The translations under genes and the position numbers were made by a program. DNA of 64,000 bases from Pseudonocardia hierapolitana (GTDB lineage Bacteria > Actinomycetota > Actinomycetes > Mycobacteriales > Pseudonocardiaceae). Below the pieces are notes generated by a model. It made no database searches and was not told the DNA's origin. It was given only the letters and a program-made list of their open reading frames with translations. The stretch covers positions 1,674,001 to 1,738,000 of the forward strand of contig NZ_VIWU01000001.1 of NCBI RefSeq assembly GCF_007994075.1, written 5' to 3'. Below, one piece after another: positions 61,787-64,000 of this stretch; the first letter of the stretch is position 1, and the number at the start of each line of letters is the position of its first letter.

Positions 61787-62320
61787 GTGAACCGACGCCG
61801 GCACCGGACGTCCGTACCTCCGGCGATGGCGATCGGAATCGCCGCGGTCGTGCTGTTCGTCGCAGGCGTCGGGATCGCCGTTCTGGTCGGCGGCGTCGAC
61901 GCCACGCCGCAGTGGATGCGGACGATGGCGGTCTTCCTCGCCGTGGGCCTCGGGATGGCCTACGTCCTCGGCACGGCGGAGTGGGCCATGGACGTGTGGA
62001 TCATGAAGCGGGCATGTGCGCACATCGACGCAGGCCGGTACGACGACGCCGCCGGGAAGCTGCAGGTGTACGTGAAGCAGCTCGAGAAGATGGCTGGGAC
62101 GTACGACCCGCTCACCCTCCGCTGGACCTTCACGCTCGCCCACGTGCTGCTGCACACCGGACAGCGGATGCGGGGGATGGCGCTGCTCGCGCTCGTGATC
62201 GACGGCCAGCTGACGGTGCTGGGTGCGGACCACCCGGAGACGCAGCGGTCGCTCCGGATGCTGGAGCGCCACACCGACTTCACCGCGCCGATCGCGCCGA
62301 TCGACGCCTGGTGGCGGTGA
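61787..62320 (+). CDS. Small membrane protein with two N-terminal membrane segments and TPR-like tail
   Basis: A 177-residue protein, VNRRRHRTSVPPAMAIGIAA. Two membrane segments (about 14-37 and 47-68, AVFLAVGLGMAYVLGTAEWA) are followed by a helical TPR-like part (ACAHIDAGRYDDAAGKLQVY; LRWTFTLAHVLLHTGQRMRG), ending PETQRSLRMLERHTDF. No named family. It is divergent from comEC, 232 bp away, and convergent with comEA. The GTG start at 61787 is the best of several. Confidence 0.7.
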   Translation: MNRRRHRTSVPPAMAIGIAAVVLFVAGVGIAVLVGGVDATPQWMRTMAVFLAVGLGMAYVLGTAEWAMDVWIMKRACAHIDAGRYDDAAGKLQVYVKQLEKMAGTYDPLTLRWTFTLAHVLLHTGQRMRGMALLALVIDGQLTVLGADHPETQRSLRMLERHTDFTAPIAPIDAWWR

Positions 62321-62392
62321 ACGACCGGGTGCTGCAGGAGCTGGACCCGGCTGGTGGCGGGTGGCAGCACAGCCGCCGTCCGTGGCCGATCG

Positions 62393-63388
62393 TCACACCA
62401 CCACCAGCTCCCGAAGCTGCGCGAACCGCCGCTCCCCGATGCCCTCGATCTCCCGCAGCTGTTCCACCCGGGAGAAGCGGCCGTGGCGCGTGCGCCACTC
62501 GAGGATCCGCTGCGCGGTGACCGGACCGACGCCGGGCAGCGCGTCGAGTTGCTCGACGGTGGCGGCGTTGAGGTCGACCTTTCCCACCGGAGCACTCCCG
62601 GCCGCCGGCGAGCCGATGCCCGGTGCCGGGTTCGCGGCGGCATCCGGTGCGGGCGGAACCCCCACGGCGACCTGCTCGCCGTCGGCCACCCGGCGCGCCA
62701 GGTTGAGCGTGGAGAGATCGGTGCCCGGGAGCGCGCCACCGGCCGCGTCGAGCACGTCGGCGACGCGCGCGCCCTCCGGCACCTCGACCAGGCCGGGCCG
62801 GTGGACCTTGCCGGACACGCTCACCACGAGCGGGGCGGGCGGTGCAGCCGGGGCCGCAGCGGTGGTGGCGGCCGCCGGAGCGGGCGCCGCCGACGCGGCG
62901 GTCTCGGCCGCGGACACGGCGACGGCCGGCAGGTCGGGTACCGGCTCCGCGCGTGGACGCTCGAACCAGACCCCCACCGCCGCCACCACGGCGGCCACCG
63001 CAGCCACGAGCGCGAGCGCGGTGGCACCGGGCCGGCCGGGGTCGATGCGCGCCTCGCGCCACGACGCGGGCGCCAGGCGGCGCAACGCCGCACCGACTCG
63101 ACCTGGCGGCTCCGCCGTGGAGTCGAACGGGCCATCCGCTCCGACATCGGCGCGATTCTCGTCCGGCGCGAGGCGCTCCAGCGGCCGGCGCGGGCCCGCC
63201 CGCGGCTGCGCATCGGGCATGCCGGCCAGCAGCATCGGCACCGTGGGCGGATCGAGCCCGCTTCGCCCGCTCGGCGCGCCTCCCGGGCGAGGTGGCGGCC
63301 AGACCCCGCCGGAACCGAGTGCGCCGGCCTCGGGCGTACCCGCCGGCTCGGGAGATGCGGGCAGGACGAGGGATTCGGATCTCGTCAT
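62393..63388 (-). CDS. comEA: Competence protein ComEA (DNA receptor)
   Basis: A 331-residue membrane-anchored DNA-binding protein. A long Pro/Gly-rich cytosolic N-terminus (about 1-125) is followed by one membrane segment (about 128-150, ATALALVAAVAAVVAAVGVW), an SLBB domain (about 205-265, VVSVSGKVHRPGLVEVPEGA) and a C-terminal helix-hairpin-helix pair (about 272-331, VDLNAATVEQLDALPGVGPV; RVEQLREIEGIGERRFAQLR) that grips DNA. ATG at 63386-63388 is fixed by a leaderless -10 and box shared with comEC. Operon order degV-comEA-comEC on the minus strand. Confidence 0.94.
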   Translation of the reverse strand: MTRSESLVLPASPEPAGTPEAGALGSGGVWPPPRPGGAPSGRSGLDPPTVPMLLAGMPDAQPRAGPRRPLERLAPDENRADVGADGPFDSTAEPPGRVGAALRRLAPASWREARIDPGRPGATALALVAAVAAVVAAVGVWFERPRAEPVPDLPAVAVSAAETAASAAPAPAAATTAAAPAAPPAPLVVSVSGKVHRPGLVEVPEGARVADVLDAAGGALPGTDLSTLNLARRVADGEQVAVGVPPAPDAAANPAPGIGSPAAGSAPVGKVDLNAATVEQLDALPGVGPVTAQRILEWRTRHGRFSRVEQLREIEGIGERRFAQLRELVVV

Positions 63389-63395
63389 GGGTTCG

Positions 63396-63474
63396 ACGCT
63401 AGGCCGGCGAAGGCGCGGGGCACGGATGTCTTGCTGAGCTGTGGATGGCCGGGATCCGAGGTGGACAACTCGCC
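63396..63474 (-). promoter_or_regulatory. comEA promoter: leaderless -10 plus 36-bp upstream box
   Basis: TAGCGT (63401-63396 on the minus strand) ends seven bases before the ATG, in the context CCTAGCGTCGAACCCATGAC. The 36-bp box at 63474-63439 reads GGCGAGTTGTCCACCTCGGA and then TCCCGGCCATCCACAG. Position and sequence match the comEC promoter. Confidence 0.7.
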
Positions 63475-63525
63475 GGGCGACCGGAGGAACCGTCGGCGTC
63501 ACCTGCATGCCACGGGCGGGGAGCA

Positions 63526-64000
63526 CTAGCCCTTCGGCACGACCACCACACCGAGCAGACCGGGTCCGACGTGCGCGCCGATCACGGCGCCGACCTCCGA
63601 CACGAGCAGCCGGGCAACCTCGGGCAAGCGCTCCCGCAGCCGGGCCGCAACCTCCTCGGCCCGCGCGGCCGCCGCGAGGTGGTGCACCGCCAGATCGACC
63701 GGCCCGTCCCCCGCCGCCCGCACCGCGAGCTCCACGAGCCGCTGGGCGGCCCGGGCCGTGGTGCGGACCTTTTCCAGCGGCACGATGCGGCCCTGCGACA
63801 CGTGCAGCAGGGGCTTCACGGCCAGTGCGGTGCCGACGAGTGCGGCGGCGGCCCCGATGCGCCCCCCGCGGCGCAGCCGGTCGAGCGTCTCGACCGAGAA
63901 GAACAGGCGACACCGCGCCGCGACGTCCTCCGCCGCGGCCGCGACGTCGGTGCCCGGCGCCCCGGCCTGCGCGGCCTCGGCCGCAGCCAGCACCGCGAAG
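63526..64000 (-). CDS. DegV family protein (cut by window edge)
   Basis: The C-terminal 158 residues of a DegV-type fatty-acid-binding protein, which holds fatty acids for the FakA kinase in other bacteria. FSVETLDRLRRGGRIGAAAA and LVGTALAVKPLLHVSQGRIV are the family core; the end is VGAVIGAHVGPGLLGVVVVP KG, the usual GAVIGxHxGPG. The N-terminal half lies outside the window. It precedes comEA in the same direction, as in other actinobacteria. Confidence 0.92.
   Translation of the reverse strand, partial: FAVLAAAEAAQAGAPGTDVAAAAEDVAARCRLFFSVETLDRLRRGGRIGAAAALVGTALAVKPLLHVSQGRIVPLEKVRTTARAAQRLVELAVRAAGDGPVDLAVHHLAAAARAEEVAARLRERLPEVARLLVSEVGAVIGAHVGPGLLGVVVVPKG

Noticed and set aside
1..64000. 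CRISPR arrays, rRNA or tRNA genes
   Set aside because: No regularly spaced repeat array and no cloverleaf or rRNA-like stretch was noticed on reading either strand; a dedicated tRNA scan was not possible.

Overview
This is high-GC actinobacterial DNA. Very high GC at third codon positions, many GTG starts, frequent ATGA/GTGA gene overlaps, three AfsR/SARP regulators, a cofD (F420) gene and the comEA-comEC-holA housekeeping genes all point to an actinomycete. A member of the Pseudonocardiaceae is my best guess, made from protein style only. No rRNA, tRNA or CRISPR array was found.

Layout. The edges are housekeeping genes: gnd (6-phosphogluconate dehydrogenase, cut by the left edge) and holA at the left, and comEC, a small membrane protein, comEA and degV (cut by the right edge) at the right. 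In most actinobacteria I know, comEA-comEC-holA is one minus-strand run. Here comEC and holA keep the expected order and strand but lie about 57 kb apart. The middle therefore looks like inserted or rearranged accessory DNA.

From 2.1 to 6 kb: threonine synthase under a SAM-I riboswitch, then an AraC-type regulator divergent from a DUF4331 protein with an 11-bp perfect inverted repeat between them. From 5.8 to 23.8 kb: two AfsR-type SARP regulators, each divergent from its probable target (an MFS exporter; a FAD oxidoreductase plus lipase operon), a CPBP protease, two NarL-type two-component systems, a peptidoglycan-binding protein, a membrane protein and a MetX-like hydrolase. From 24 to 29 kb: a cobalt-type nitrile hydratase operon (beta, alpha, activator) with a decayed ABC substrate-binding gene, an amidase reduced to its two ends and an AmiC-like amide sensor. 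From 29 to 38.5 kb: a divergent catabolic cluster under a PucR-type regulator (CoA ligase, thiolase, nitroreductase, EthD, DUF3237, an unrecognised 471-residue protein, orphan cofD). From 38.7 to 50 kb: MpaB-like oxygenase, frameshifted flavin monooxygenase, DUF2332, CDF transporter, LuxR regulator and a four-gene run (FAD-linked oxidase, methyltransferase, DsrE-like protein, lipase paralogue). From 50 to 54 kb: a more AT-rich island with a P-loop ATPase resembling the Sll1717 family, a broken IS, a MOSC protein and a gutted tyrosine recombinase. From 54 to 59 kb: a third SARP divergent from a GNAT, then remnants.

The strongest regulatory signals are these. (1) comEA and comEC share a near-identical 36-bp upstream box and a leaderless -10, at exactly the same distance from each start codon. 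(2) All three SARP intergenic regions hold three short repeats on an exact 11-bp period. (3) The thrC riboswitch has a P1 stem that overlaps the ribosome binding site. Remnants are frequent (broken amidase, SBP, monooxygenase, IS, integrase, MFS, VCBS, phosphotransferase and SnoaL pieces), so the accessory block has been turning over.
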